DNA from: Strix aluco
Taxonomy: Eukaryota > Chordata > Aves > Strigiformes > Strigidae
Reading direction: 5' to 3'
Length of the DNA stretch: 64,000 nt
NCBI RefSeq assembly: GCF_031877795.1
Contig: NC_133937.1
Location: forward strand, 18,689,501-18,753,500
Each line of letters starts with the position of its first letter. The first letter of the stretch is position 1. The notes under the pieces are model-generated. The model saw only the letters and a program-made list of their open reading frames with translations. It searched no databases and was not told the DNA's origin. Positions 1 to 11,799 of this stretch are shown here, piece by piece. The position numbers and the translations under genes are program-made.

Positions 1-2082
1 ATATATTATTTTGTCCTATATTTCCCTCATAAAGCTGCTGGCATCTTGAGCAGCTTCAGAGCCCTCTAGTCTAACCCTGGAGAAAGGGCCAGTTCTCAAG
101 TATTAACAGAAAAGTAAGCCTGAATCCTACTTATCTTGTCAGCTATGACACTTATATCACAGCATGTATTTCTGTGCACAGCTCTGTGTTCTTGTATATA
201 TATCTCACAAACAATTTGCAGATATTTGTAGGTGAAAGATGCAATCTGCAAAGTAACATCACAGAACTTTATAGGTTAACATAAGGGATACTGTTTTTCT
301 TAATCTCCCCTTATTTCTTTATCAACTGCTGTTTCAAGCTCTCTTGAATAGTCTAGTAGCCCTGCTGCCAGTTTAAGAACTACCAGGAAGCTGATGCTTT
401 TATTATGATCTTTCCAGATATGGTATTTTTCATTTTTATTGCATTATAAATCCTGGTCATAATGTGTTTGTCTAATTTGTTTTCTCTTGCTCCTAAGAGT
501 AGGCACTATCTCTTCATTTAGTCTTGCAGTTAGTTGTAAATGCATTATCAAACTTGAGGGATGCTTTGTTCTCCTCCATTCTGTGCCCCTTTCAAAGCTC
601 CCCTCACAACTTGGGCAGTTCATTTACTTCTCAGCCCTCATTAATCATTGCCATGTGTGCCTCCTTTTGAGGCAGATACTCTGGGCCACTCGTGGCTGTT
701 GAGCAAATGTGGCAGAAACACATGAGTTGCTGGTCATACTTCACAGAGTGAACAGACCACACACAGACACAACCTCCAAAGGCTGAGAAGTCAAAGGCGC
801 CTGTTAATTTAATATGGAGCAGCTTTTTACAGTCAGAGAGAGAGAGGGGGAACATTGACTTTTGTTTTTTCACAGAAACTGATTACATGGTGATTTATTT
901 TAAAGGGAGATCACGTCAGATCTCTGTTGATAATGTATCCCTAGGAATCTATTTTAATATGTATACAGCTTGAAGTTAACCTCATCAGTTTAATTGGAGT
1001 TTCACAAGACAGGGATTTGGTCTATTGTTCTTTAAATAAAATATGCTTCACATAGGTGATATAAATCTATTTGCACATTCCAGGATGTGTATAAATAACG
1101 TGTAGTTGCTTTGAGCTGTTCAGTTGTTTCCAACATCCAAGTTGCTTAATTGTATGGTTCTTCTAGGTTTGTAATGTGTCTGGGTGCCACAGCAAAGATG
1201 GAACAACAATAACAAAACACAAAGAAATGTGCTGGTGTAGCAATAAAGGAAGTATTTTTTCACACAACATGTAATTAAGGAGTAGAACTTCCTGTTGATG
1301 AATGTCATCGAGGCCAAGGGTTTAGCAAGATTCAAAGTGACGCTGTTTTTTTTATAGACCCCTCCTATAATTACTCTGCCTAAGCACAATAAAGACCTTT
1401 CTATGGTGCCAGTGGTGGCTTGCCTAAAATCTGAGTCCTGGTGGTGTCCCAGTACAGACTATTTATCCTGTTAACACATCCCAGTTACTTTTTTTTGGTA
1501 TACTTATATTCCTGTCTAAGGGTTCCTAAAAGCTAAAGCAATGAATTGTAGAGGATTAAGTCTGTGTAAAAATACTACAATTAACGTGTTGTGTAGTATG
1601 TCACCAGTGCAATTTTGCTATGTAATGATAAGTTGACTTTTCTTTCTCTTTCCTAATAGTAATAACCCAGATGGCTGTATGTGTAATAAGACATTGTTGT
1701 GTTTCAGGAATATACACAGCTTTATAAACATTTAGAAGTGATAGAAAAATAAATTTACAGAAGTGTCCAGCATAAAATAAATAAGGAAACAATAAAGTCT
1801 TTCCCAATGTTCAGTGCATGCTTTGCATGCCCCATTGGGGCCCCCAGGGAAGTGCAATTCTGTATTGCCAAATACTTTCTTTTGGAGAGGCCTTTCTCAG
1901 TGCGCTCTCCATCCATCTATGTTCTGAGGGTGAAGGAAACTCAGGTGCCAGTATCATGTGCATAAACCCATCAGGGCCCTGTTCAGCACGTAGCTCACAT
2001 AATGTGTCGGGCCAGCGCTGTTGCTAGCTTGGTGCCAGAGGTTTGGATAACCTTCTGACTCCCTCTCCTTTCCTGCTTCTAG
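1..2082. other. Non-coding, nothing recognised
   Basis: AT-rich sequence with frequent stops in all six frames. No repeat family, splice-framed exon or RNA gene was recognised. Open frames here are under 90 codons and low in coding character. Confidence 0.6.
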
Positions 2083-2145
2083 TTTGAGCCTTGAGACTTT
2101 TGGCAGCAAAAACAGCTCAGCCTACAATCCTGCTGTGACTCAAAG
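2083..2145 (+). other. Candidate internal exon (63 bp)
   Basis: A pyrimidine-rich acceptor (CTCCCTCTCCTTTCCTGCTTCTAG, 2059-2082, given here only as a motif) precedes the segment, with a branch-point-like TTCTGAC nearby. A donor CAAAG|GTATGA follows it. The length is a multiple of three. One frame is open, entered after one base: LSLETFGSKNSSAYNPAVTQ with two bases left over; the frame entered at the first base stops at codon four. I recognise no protein family. It lies about 10.5 kb upstream of the CpG island, so if real it belongs to a different gene or an upstream-promoter transcript. Chance occurrence of such a combination in 64 kb is quite possible. Confidence 0.25.
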
Positions 2146-2965
2146 GTATGACAAAACATTTCATAGCATAATCATTGTGTGTTCCTAGCATCGGGTTTCA
2201 ACATGTTTACAAATATTGCTCCATCAAAAATGCTGGCATCAGTGGCAGGAGTTGTACCTTGAGGTTGAAAGTTGCTCTGCAGAATAGCCATCAGATCATC
2301 ATTCGTTTTGCCAAGGTGATCCTTTTGAATTGCCTTTTCTTCTGTGAACCTTTGAAGGTTAATCTCGTAAAACCCAATGTAGCAGTGTTCGTTTCATTGA
2401 CAATAGTCCTCTGAAAACATCTTTCTCTAGACCATTACCATCTAGTCTAGTAATTTCTATTTGCATGAAAGGTACATTCAGATTAAGTTAACATCTGACA
2501 TTTTATGCAAACCATATACAATACGACCTCTTTCTGATTCTGCTGTGGTAGTCTCTATTGCACTGTTGTCCTGCTGAAGACTATATTTGCCTAGTCAGGG
2601 AAGACATGGGATGACTCTCTTGACGTAGCCAGCTCATGAAGGGATGCGTGTCTTTTTTTTTTTTTTAAGCACTGGGAAGCTAGTGATAGTATTCCTCTAC
2701 TATATGCAGTTAATTTTCCATAGCCACCAAGCATCTTTTACAGACTCAAGCTGCAATGAAATAACAGAGGAATGGATTAAATTTTTCCAAGACCACATTC
2801 ATTACAATCTGTTTATCATAACAGCTAACATTCAGGCAAATTAAATGCTCAGTGGAAGGCAGAGCAATTTCTTTAATCTGTGTAGCTTCAAGCGTCACCA
2901 GAAGATGATGTTCACAAAGTATAGCAATTTTCACATAATGCATTTTGTGGCATGGGAGTAAGAAT

Positions 2966-2994
2966 ATACATATGTACATACATACATATGTATG
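2966..2994. repeat. ACAT/ATGT simple repeat
   Basis: Imperfect ACAT units arranged as a palindromic ATATGTACATACATACATAT-type tract. Confidence 0.7.
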
Positions 2995-3552
2995 TGGGTT
3001 TTCATACAAGAATGTACCTGGCAGGCTTATATTTGTCCATACCTTGGACTGTGACTGTGTCTGACTATCAAAATTGCTAGTGGACGTGTCCTTATATCAA
3101 TCACAGCAAAGCTTGTGTTGAAGAAAAAAACAGAGTATACTGTTTGTACGCAGTGTGATAAAATGGCACATAGCAATGTTCCTAAAATGGTTGCTACAGC
3201 CAGTAAAGCAGGAGTGGTCCTGATGCCATATCCAAATATATTTATTAAGTAAAGCTGTATGACTGATGGTTTTAATGCTTGTTACATCTGCATATATTCC
3301 CTTAGTTAATATGCAGAGGACAAAAATCTGTCCCCAAGCTTCTGGGTAATAATGGCAATCAGACTGACTTGGCACAGGAGATTCATCACTGTAGTACAGC
3401 GTCTAAATCAGTACCCCCAGGCTTCGCCCAGTAGTCCCCAATGTTGTTATCCTCTTGTCACTTCTGGAGTGTGTGTGCTAAGCGGTACTCAGTCTCTTTT
3501 CCTTTGTCCATCCCATTGGGGTCAGTCAAGCAAGGTGCCAGCTACATAAGGA

Positions 3553-3588
3553 AGCTGCTTATTTGTTAGGAGCTGCTTATTTGTTAGG
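3553..3588 (+). repeat. 18-bp exact tandem duplication
   Basis: AGCTGCTTATTTGTTAGG occurs twice head to tail at 3553 and 3571. Confidence 0.9.
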
Positions 3589-4061
3589 AATGGTCTCAAA
3601 ACAGTCTGAGCACAAAGACCATATTCCAAACACACCACTGAAATACTCCAGTAGTAGCAATCTGTGTCACTATTTAACTCAATGGGGTTTCATATTCATA
3701 ACACTTAGGTGGAAGCTCTGTATCTCCCTGCTTCAGCTGTACCATATTACCTGTTTTAAACATCTGTTGATTTATTTGTCATAGATATGGTTTCAACTGA
3801 TAAATATTCTCAGACAAAAGCTTTTGTGTACAGATAGATTTCCTAAAATACTGTGCAATCCCAAAGGAAAGCACTAGTTTAGCAACTAATGGAAGTGCTG
3901 GGATTGCAAAATAAAACTGATTCTTTTAACGGCTTGGAGATAATGAAGGGAGTTTTCAGGGTAATGCATAGGTATGAAAGGACAGATTTCTATTCTGGAA
4001 TACAAAAAATGTCTTCATTTGTGTTAAGAGCAATGATTACACCTTGCAGTCAGTGTCCCGT

Positions 4062-4195
4062 GATGGAGCATTTGGTGCACAGGACCTGGGAGTCTGACTG
4101 GGAGTCAGAACAGCGGGATTTCTGTCCCAGATCCATGGCTCTGTGCCAGTCATTTAATTTTCTGAGTCTCAGAAATAATGAGCTTTGCTTTCCAT
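4062..4195 (+). mobile_element. MIR-like SINE relic
   Basis: A GCACAGGACCTGGGAGTC block, then a tyTGTCCCAGATCCATGGCTC block, then GTGCCAGTCATTTAATTTTC and TGAGTCTCAG follow the order of the MIR consensus (tRNA-derived head, CORE, LINE2-like tail). The 113-codon open frame crossing it is therefore spurious. Confidence 0.55.
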
Positions 4196-5988
4196 CTGAA
4201 ACTGCTTTGCAAGCTTCAGAGGAAAGATGATTCCCAGCTTGGTCATTAAGGGTATCCCAAATTAAATAGCAGAAGTATTTCTATATGCTTATAAGGTATA
4301 TGTCATAAAGATGTGGCTCTTTGATCCTTTATGTTTATGATGTAAAGCACTGACACTCCCAGAGTGGAGTGGTTTATTCAGTAAACAACAGTGAAAGCCC
4401 AGTTACTCAGGGTATGTCTTTCAGTAATTCTCTGTAATTTGTATGTTTATTTCAAACAAATGCTAGCACAATGACTTGATATTATCTTAACATTTCAGAA
4501 CATTAAGGATTCCATATACGCAGCTTACTTCTCACTCATCAGTTTTAAGCCTCAAACTGAGACAGACATAGACTATGTAGCAGAACACAAATGTAAGGAC
4601 TCAAGAGTTTTGGTTGGCTAGTTGTGATAACTTTTAAAACAACGCTGCCCCCAGTTTTGCTTTTTGCCCCTTAACTGGAATTAAACATCCTGTGAAAGGG
4701 GTGGCAGAGCAGGATTTGTGCTCTGTCCTAGGACTGTAATACTGGTATGTTTGCTTAAGCCACTTGGTAGATCAGTTGGGAAGCAAGTCCATGTCTAAGG
4801 TTTGTGGACAGCACGTAATTTACCTCAGTGGGATGGTGGCTACTTAGAAGACTAGAAAATCCTGACTTTCAGAGTGGGGATTACATTGATAGTTTTGGGA
4901 ACTGAAAGAGAAAGGGGACGAGTCAACAAGGCATTACACTTAAATCTGCCATGAAGAATACAAAGGCCTAGAACTAAACTGGGTCCTGAAAGCAGGCTAC
5001 ACATGACAGGCTGGGACTTGCAGGAGTTAATATTCCCAGGTTCAAGTAGATTGGTCAAAGGACAAATACCTGGAGTTATTACTTTACTCTGTCCCTGGCA
5101 TTATACAGGTTTCATGTTAAATGTCCATTCATTATGATAAGAGGCTGTATGGAGTATTTTGGGAGCTTGGAAATGGAGAGGGACTCTGCAGCTCTAAACA
5201 AGTCCTCTAGACAATGGTTTGACTTGGCCTTTTGAGTGAAGCTTTCCAGGTTATTTTAACTTAAATTTTAAGGCAGAGGGGGAGGAGTACTCATACCATA
5301 TTACTTTATTCTTTGACAAAAAACAATTTGAAAAAAAATCTGTCTGTGCAATAGCTGGACTGTGAATATTAGTTCAGTGATGCTCCAAAAATGCCTTTAG
5401 AGCCTTTAATGGAAAACAAGAATCTGATTATGATGATTACTATTATTATTTCAAAATCTGGATGTTAAATTTACCACTATTTATTATGATTCTTTATGCA
5501 AGATAGATCTGAACTTAGATCTAACATTCTGTACAAGCTTAAATCTCCATGATGAGGAGAGATGAAGGAATCTGATTCTTCTCAACTTTAGATTTATTTC
5601 TGGTTTTGTTTCTGTTTCTTTGTTTCTGTTTAACGTTGCTGTGCTCTGTTCCTTCACACTGCAAATGTTTTAGGCTTGTTGTGGATAGATAGAGATTCCT
5701 CTGTGGTTGACAGAAATACAGACAGAAAGCAAATTAAATCCCAGCAGAGAATAAGTGCTTTGCTCCTCTCCTAAATTGCTTTCAAGACTTAAATTTGACA
5801 AGTGAAAGTACTGAGAAACAAACCTGGCTGCCAGTGGTGCTGAGAAAGAATCCACAGGTCAGAGATTGGGTGATGGGCCTTGGTCTTAAGTATTACAAGC
5901 TTAGGTTCTCTTGCTTTATTGATTTCCAAAGATGTTTAGATTCAGCACATCTCTTGGGTTGTTTCTTTACCTATCTTTTGGTTAAAAG

Positions 5989-6040
5989 CAGGTATAAAGA
6001 AATGCAAAGAAGACAGGTATAAAGAAATGCAAAAGAAGCA
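5989..6040 (+). repeat. 26-bp tandem duplication
   Basis: The block CAGGTATAAAGAAATGCAAA occurs at 5989 and 6015, with similar AGAAG-type sequence following each copy. Confidence 0.8.
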
Positions 6041-7060
6041 TCAGATTTTTTCCAGATCTGTTCAGTTCAATTTGCAGTTAAAATTAAAAATTAGGCTACA
6101 GAAGCTGTATTGGTATTTCATCTAAAGCAATCAGCCTTAAATAGTTCTGAATGAAGGAAAAGATCTATCATCACCTGTACTTTTGCTCTTCCATTTGTCC
6201 ATGTAAACAGTTAAATCTGTCTCTAAACCTACATTCTTACAGCAATTCCACTTTTAAAATCTGCCCCCAAAACCACGGCTCACCTTCTCCTACAGTTTTT
6301 TTAAGTTTTTTCATTTCTTTACTCTCCTTTCCCAGGGTGGATGGGGCAAGAATGGGCAGAAGAGCCCTTTCAATTCTTCCATGAGTGGAAGGGAAGAAAC
6401 TGTCCTGAGCCACAGACTATTTCTGCTCTTTTAAGGTAGGAATAATATCAAATCTTGGAAAGGGAGATCACAGGAGAGGTGGCCAATCTGGGGAAGATGT
6501 TTTTACAGCTAGTCATGGACATTGCATAGTATTATTGATTGCTTAGCATTTTCCTCACTATTTGCTTTTGAGATCTGGCATACTTATGCATTGTGGTAGC
6601 TTGAGTTTCCAGCTAGATAAAGGTATTTTGCTACTTGTAGAGATAGATGGGAAAAGTCTCCTTACCAATGAAGCTTGTTGTTCCCTAGGTCAGATCTGAT
6701 CCCTCTTTAGGATGGGATGTCCCTATGAATTCTGATTAGAGACGAGAACATATCAGTGAAAGAAAAAATGTGTTTAGAATTGTTCAAACTAAAACCTGAA
6801 ATGCATTTGGACTCTGTTCATCCCCCTTTAATGTTATTATTAATATTTGCTCATAAACATTCTAGTCTGTTGTCAGAACTATTTTTCACAACAAAAAGTT
6901 GAAGTAGTCATAATGCATTTATGGAAAGCATTTCAGGTTCATAAATTATTACTATTTGTATGGAAAACCTTATTCTAAGCATCATCTAGATCTTATCAGG
7001 GAATACAACATTACCTGTTAAAATTATTAGCTGTGTTTAACTAAGATGGCTTTATGTTCT

Positions 7061-7094
7061 CTGTGTGTACATGTGTATATGTGCATGTATGTAT
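7061..7094. repeat. TG/TA-rich simple repeat
   Basis: Alternating purine-pyrimidine tract (TGTGTACATGTGTATATGTG and following), able in principle to adopt unusual helical forms. Confidence 0.6.
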
Positions 7095-8218
7095 TAATAG
7101 ATATGAATGACCCTGCATAGCCTGCCAAAGAAGAATCGGTTGTTGAAAGGGTTTAATGATTAATTAGGCCAGGCAGAAACATATGCCCACACACCCTGTC
7201 ACAACTGCGCAGCAAGACACACCCTTTGAGGAACCGTGGATTTCTTGCACATATGGTCTGCAATAGACTCAGACAAATAAAAACTTTCTTGACTTTCTGC
7301 ATTAGGGACAGGGAACATGTCTGTGGATGTGTGGTATGTGTGGCAGCCCCTAGTTGAATTGAAGGGGCTGGAAATACAGGCAATGTGACAGAGTGGAGAA
7401 GTGTTCTATACCGGACTGCATGCAGTAGTGGCAAAGTTGGAAACAGAGCCAGGTCTCTGAATGATTGTCTATACATCTTCCTCCATACCACCCTGTCTAG
7501 CAGACAGAGAGAAGGAATAGGCTGTGATGGTGGAAGACAGAAGGAAAAGTCAAACTGTATCTCCACTCAGGAAAAACTGTCTTGGTTTGCAGAGCCTGCT
7601 TGTTCCTGTTACACAGTTCCCAGCAAGAGAAGTGTTAAACCAATGTTTGGAGCCCTCATTCCTCCTGGGATCTGGACTATAACAACAGATGCCAAGGTTA
7701 TCTTTGCCCTATCTCTCCAGTGAGGCTCTAGAGCAAGCACAAACAGAATGCTGCTTTTTTCCCTTTTTTTCTATCAATACCATCAAGAACCATAGTTCTT
7801 TACAGTGATTTAATTTATATGATAAAGGATAAAGGTAGTGGGACTCTCTAGAGACTCTAAAATGGTTTAAAAGCAACTCAGAGTCTTTTGAGGACAAATA
7901 AAGGCTGCTCATTGAAGGAGTGCAAACCTTTTTTTCTAAAGGATTTCCAGAAGACAATGCTGTCTTGACCCCTCACATATCAGCTGGGAGCCTGCAGCAT
8001 TTACCACAGCCAAGGTTGCAAACCATGACACAAAATCCCTGAGCTGTTCAAGATCGCCTCACAGCTGAACCTTTCCACAGTGTAGTTTCTCTGCTTCCCG
8101 TGTTTGTCTGTGCAAAGGTGGTATATATCACCCATAATCCTAGTTTAACAATTTGTAATGGTTCTGATGCAAAAATAAGGCAGTGCTGCCTAGTGAACAC
8201 ATGATGAAATTTGGACTA

Positions 8219-8345
8219 AGAAAACTTGAGATCACTTCTCTGCTGCTGGTTTGTGGGTTATCACGGTCACATTGCCTTTCTCTGCCTCAGTTTCTCCATT
8301 TGTAAAATGGAGGAAATTTGTTCATTTGCATTTGCTCACCATGGA
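8219..8345 (+). mobile_element. MIR-like SINE relic
   Basis: GTCACATTGCCTTTCTCTGC is followed directly by CTCAGTTTCTCCATTTGTAA and AATGGAGG, which is the diagnostic MIR/CORE-SINE segment. The 5' part is degraded. Confidence 0.6.
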
Positions 8346-8403
8346 TATGAATGGTGGTCTGTGATGTAAATAAAGTAGATTCTGGCTTTTACTTTTTTTC
8401 TTA

Positions 8404-8421
8404 TCCTCATCCTCATCCTCA
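8404..8421 (+). repeat. (ATCCTC)3 repeat
   Basis: Three consecutive ATCCTC units. Confidence 0.7.
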
Positions 8422-8979
8422 ACAGCTTTGTACTTCAGGCCATAATTTCCATTCTGTACTTTTCATACACGACTAAATGGGAGGGGACTCCTTCCTTGAT
8501 GGTAGCCCATGTGCATTAGCCCAGATACAATGTCGACAGAAAAAGCAGGGTGGTGAGGATCCAGGCCATTCATCCTGACAGCAGAAACAAATGTATCTCA
8601 CTTTTGCCCTACTATTTACTCAAGCAGAAACCAAAACAATAGAGATGGGAAAAGATCTGAAAGAGCTGTCACAGAACAAGTGCACCATGCCAATAATTTG
8701 AAGGATTAAGGACCCCAAGCCGTATGTACTGACACAATAGCTGGGGCCATCCTGTTCACTGGGTTCATGGATTAGAGGGATGTTTCATATGATTCTGGTT
8801 TTCTTTTCAACTCTGGTTGAACAAACATAGCCTGTGTGCTTGCAAATCCCTTGATAGCAATGCAAAAAGTCAATACAATTTCCCTTTCACTACACTGTAT
8901 GATTTTGCCTTTGGAAAATGTTGCAGTTGCTCTGTCTGGATGCCTTCACAGAATCAGCATGACTTTGTGTCTGGTTTAA

Positions 8980-9125
8980 ATAGTGTGATAGTGAACGGTG
9001 GGAGCTCAGAAGAGGGGCCTGGAGTCAGTATACCTGCATTGAGGCTGTGACACTGAGAGACTGACCTGAGTTACAACACTTGATTTGCTTGTCTAAGCTG
9101 CTGTTTTACAAGGTGGGGTAGTTCA
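8980..9125 (+). mobile_element. MIR-like SINE relic
   Basis: GGGGCCTGGAGTCAGTATAC, CTGCATTGAGGCTGTGACAC, a TTGATTTGCTTGTCTAAGC block and CTGTTTTACAAGGTGGGG follow MIR order, with substantial divergence. Confidence 0.45.
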
Positions 9126-10354
9126 CCTTCGAAGCGCACTTTTGCTCACACTATGGCTATAGAAATGGCAGGGTTTGGGATCAGTGGTGTCACAGATTTT
9201 ATTTTTAAAATGTCTTTATTTTACAACTAAAAAGATGGTGTTGCTTTACTGCTGTGAAAAGTTTATCTGGGTTTGAGTCAAGCAGGGATTTTTCTTCCTC
9301 TCACATCAGCATGCTGCTAGCAAGCTCTGTCCCATCCAGTTTCTGTGCCACCTCACCCAGGGGATCCCCATTCCAGCCCTAAATGGCAGCAGTGGGCCTG
9401 TTCATGGTGAAGACCTAATGTGTGCCGCCTCTGACATACCCTAGAGGCAGAATCTGGTAATTTCATGGTTAATGTGGTAAACTGTTGTCATCATGAAAGA
9501 TGATCACAGAAGTCCCACAAACTTAGGGAGTTCAAGTTAGGAGTATTTGTGCCTATATATTTATTAAATATGAACATTTGTCATTAAGAATCTACCAAGT
9601 TACATGGTTTGTGGGAGCACAGTAAAATTTCAAGGGAGATATCACAGTTCCTGGAACCAGCATGTGGACTCAAATGCTAGCTGTCTAGTGAAGGGTCACT
9701 TTTTCTTTTCAAACTCATAGTTCAAAATTTCAGTGAAAGGGGGGGAAAGCAAATCTGCGGTGTAGCCAAAGTCTTTGTAGTAAGAAGGAGTCTGATATAT
9801 TTTTCAGTGCTTTTTGTGTTGCCCCGTAATCTGTTTATCTCTGTTTCTCATACCAGTTACATTTATCTTGTTTCAATGAGGATATTTAGATTAGCATTAA
9901 AATTCCAAAGCACCTGGGCAATGTCTTAGGCTTGTAAGTGTGGTGCAGTCTTTGTATTTGCACAGAGGACAAACCCTTTAAAGAGAGGGATGCCTGTCAA
10001 TTGATATTACTGTGAAGACTATTAGGCAGTTGTTCTTATAGGCCTCTACCTGAAGTATTGGCAGTGTTAGTTTCCTCCTTGTACTTGTCCTCGAGAGACA
10101 GCATTCACAAGAAAAATAGAGTTCAGTCCTTGCTCTCTGAGGCAGTTTGCTGAGGATGCAATCGCAGTGGGGAATATTCATTCATTCAGCCTGAGCTGCC
10201 TCTGCATCGGATTCAAACTAGTAACGTTGTGATAAAAGATTTGCTCCCTCTGGTAACATAGCTCCTCGCAGGAAGGGCTGAGTTCACTTCCTAATGAACC
10301 AGTTGGCCCTGCTACATACTTGTGTTCAGGGTCTCATGTTCATGTGTCATCTTA

Positions 10355-10396
10355 GACTGTTATGTTACAAGCTTGGCTGCTAGTAACATAACAGTC
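10355..10396. repeat. Perfect 14-bp inverted repeat, 14-nt loop
   Basis: GACTGTTATGTTAC (10355-10368) and its exact reverse complement GTAACATAACAGTC (10383-10396) flank AAGCTTGGCTGCTA. The stem is too short for a microRNA precursor. No matching target-site duplication is visible. Confidence 0.9.
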
Positions 10397-10812
10397 AATT
10401 ACATGCCTTTTTTTAATACAGCAGGGGCACAAGCAGGAAGGCAGGCTTCCAGCTTTTGAGCAGAGCAGGAAGATGGGGCATTTCAGGAGACAAGTGTTTG
10501 CTATTTACAAAACGTTTAGCAGATGGGCATCTGTAAAGTCACCTGCTGACAGCACTAAGGTACAAAGCCCTCTCCTGTTACAGAGGAGAGTATGGTTGAT
10601 GTGGTTTTTATCTGTATGAGCTAAATGGTGCAGGCTTGGTTTTTGGGCATTTTTTGAAAGATATCTGGTCTTATTTAGGTGGATGTTCAGAAAAGCTCAA
10701 CAGGTTTTGAAAATTGGGTCATGTATGTAAGTACGCTTTCACTTAAAATCATAGTTTCTTGCCTGCTGCTGTCAGTGGGACTAGTTTGGTGGCCAATGCT
10801 AAGCTTAAATCG

Positions 10813-10843
10813 TAACAGACCTGATTCCTGTGCAGGTCTGTTA
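10813..10843. repeat. Perfect 11-bp inverted repeat, 9-nt loop
   Basis: TAACAGACCTG (10813-10823) and CAGGTCTGTTA (10833-10843) are exact reverse complements around ATTCCTGTG. Confidence 0.9.
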
Positions 10844-11655
10844 TGCAGAAAAGACCTTAATTCTGCATTCCCTGAGATCCCATCAACTCATTTGTAGTGC
10901 TGCATAGGGTCCATAAGCAACTGTATAATCTTTCTAAGGGTAGCAGGAGTGGTACTTTAACAGTGCAGATAAAAAATATGGCCCAGGACTTCTTGCGCTG
11001 AGAGGTGCTAATGCGGTAGAAGGGCAGAGCCAGCTTTGCTTTGTGCTGCTGGTGGATCTGCCTGATCGATGAACCTGTCCTGCTAAGTGCCTGTCTGCCT
11101 TCCCCTGGAACAGAATAGCTATTCTAGATTGGCAGATTGACATTCCTGGGACCAGGGATGAACTAGAGAATCCCCAGTCTACTTAAATTAAAGGTACTTG
11201 AGCTGATCCTTAGAAGCACTGTTTCAAGAGCAGAGACAGGCAGACAACCCTTACAGACCCTGAACAGGTCAGGAGAGATCAAGGCTACGATGATTAACTG
11301 GCTGTTTACCTACATTGATCCTGGGCTCTGCCTCTCTTGCATGGAGATGTATATACACACTTGCACATGTATTGCACTTCAGTAAGTCTCTAAATTGAAA
11401 GTGAGTGTTTCAGCTATTAGGTCAACCCCAGGCCTTGCTTTCAGTTATTCTCACAGACTGCTATTCTTATGATGCAGGGAGTCTTTTGTTTTGGAGGGGT
11501 GGGAATATCAGTGAATAAAATCTCAACCTTTTTTTTCTTCTTGATAATATTCAGCTTGGGTAATATAAGGTTTTGTGCCTAAGCGGGTTCAATGGTTTTG
11601 GCATGATGCCACAAATTTTATCACCCTTCTCTCTGTTGGATGAGAGAGAAACACA

Positions 11656-11681
11656 GGTGTGGCAAGAGCAGTTGCCACACC
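11656..11681. repeat. Perfect 10-bp inverted repeat, 6-nt loop
   Basis: GGTGTGGCAA (11656-11665) and TTGCCACACC (11672-11681) flank GAGCAG. It lies about 45 bp before the 36-bp tandem duplication. Confidence 0.9.
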
Positions 11682-11727
11682 ATTTATTTTCTGCCCAAGC
11701 TGGATTTCAGATTTGAGATTTCCCGGC

Positions 11728-11799
11728 TGTCCATTCTGCTCTGAGATGATGGTCACGTTCCTCTGTCCATTCTGCTCTGAGATGACAGTCACGTTCCTC
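11728..11799 (+). repeat. 36-bp tandem duplication, two copies
   Basis: A 36-bp unit beginning TGTCCATTCTGCTCTGAGAT is repeated at 11728 and 11764, differing only at two bases (GATGATGG against GATGACAG). The high identity implies a recent duplication or recent homogenisation. Confidence 0.9.

Noticed and set aside
3889-4230. 113-codon plus-strand open frame
   Set aside because: Most of it runs through a MIR-like SINE relic.
7153-7566. 137-codon minus-strand open frame
   Set aside because: No recognisable domain and no splice-site context; an overlapping plus-strand frame is similarly open. It fits chance in a 64-kb window.
10957-10970. ACAGTGCAGAT resembling part of the miR-106 family
   Set aside because: Only about 11 bases match and there is no flanking hairpin of microRNA-precursor length.
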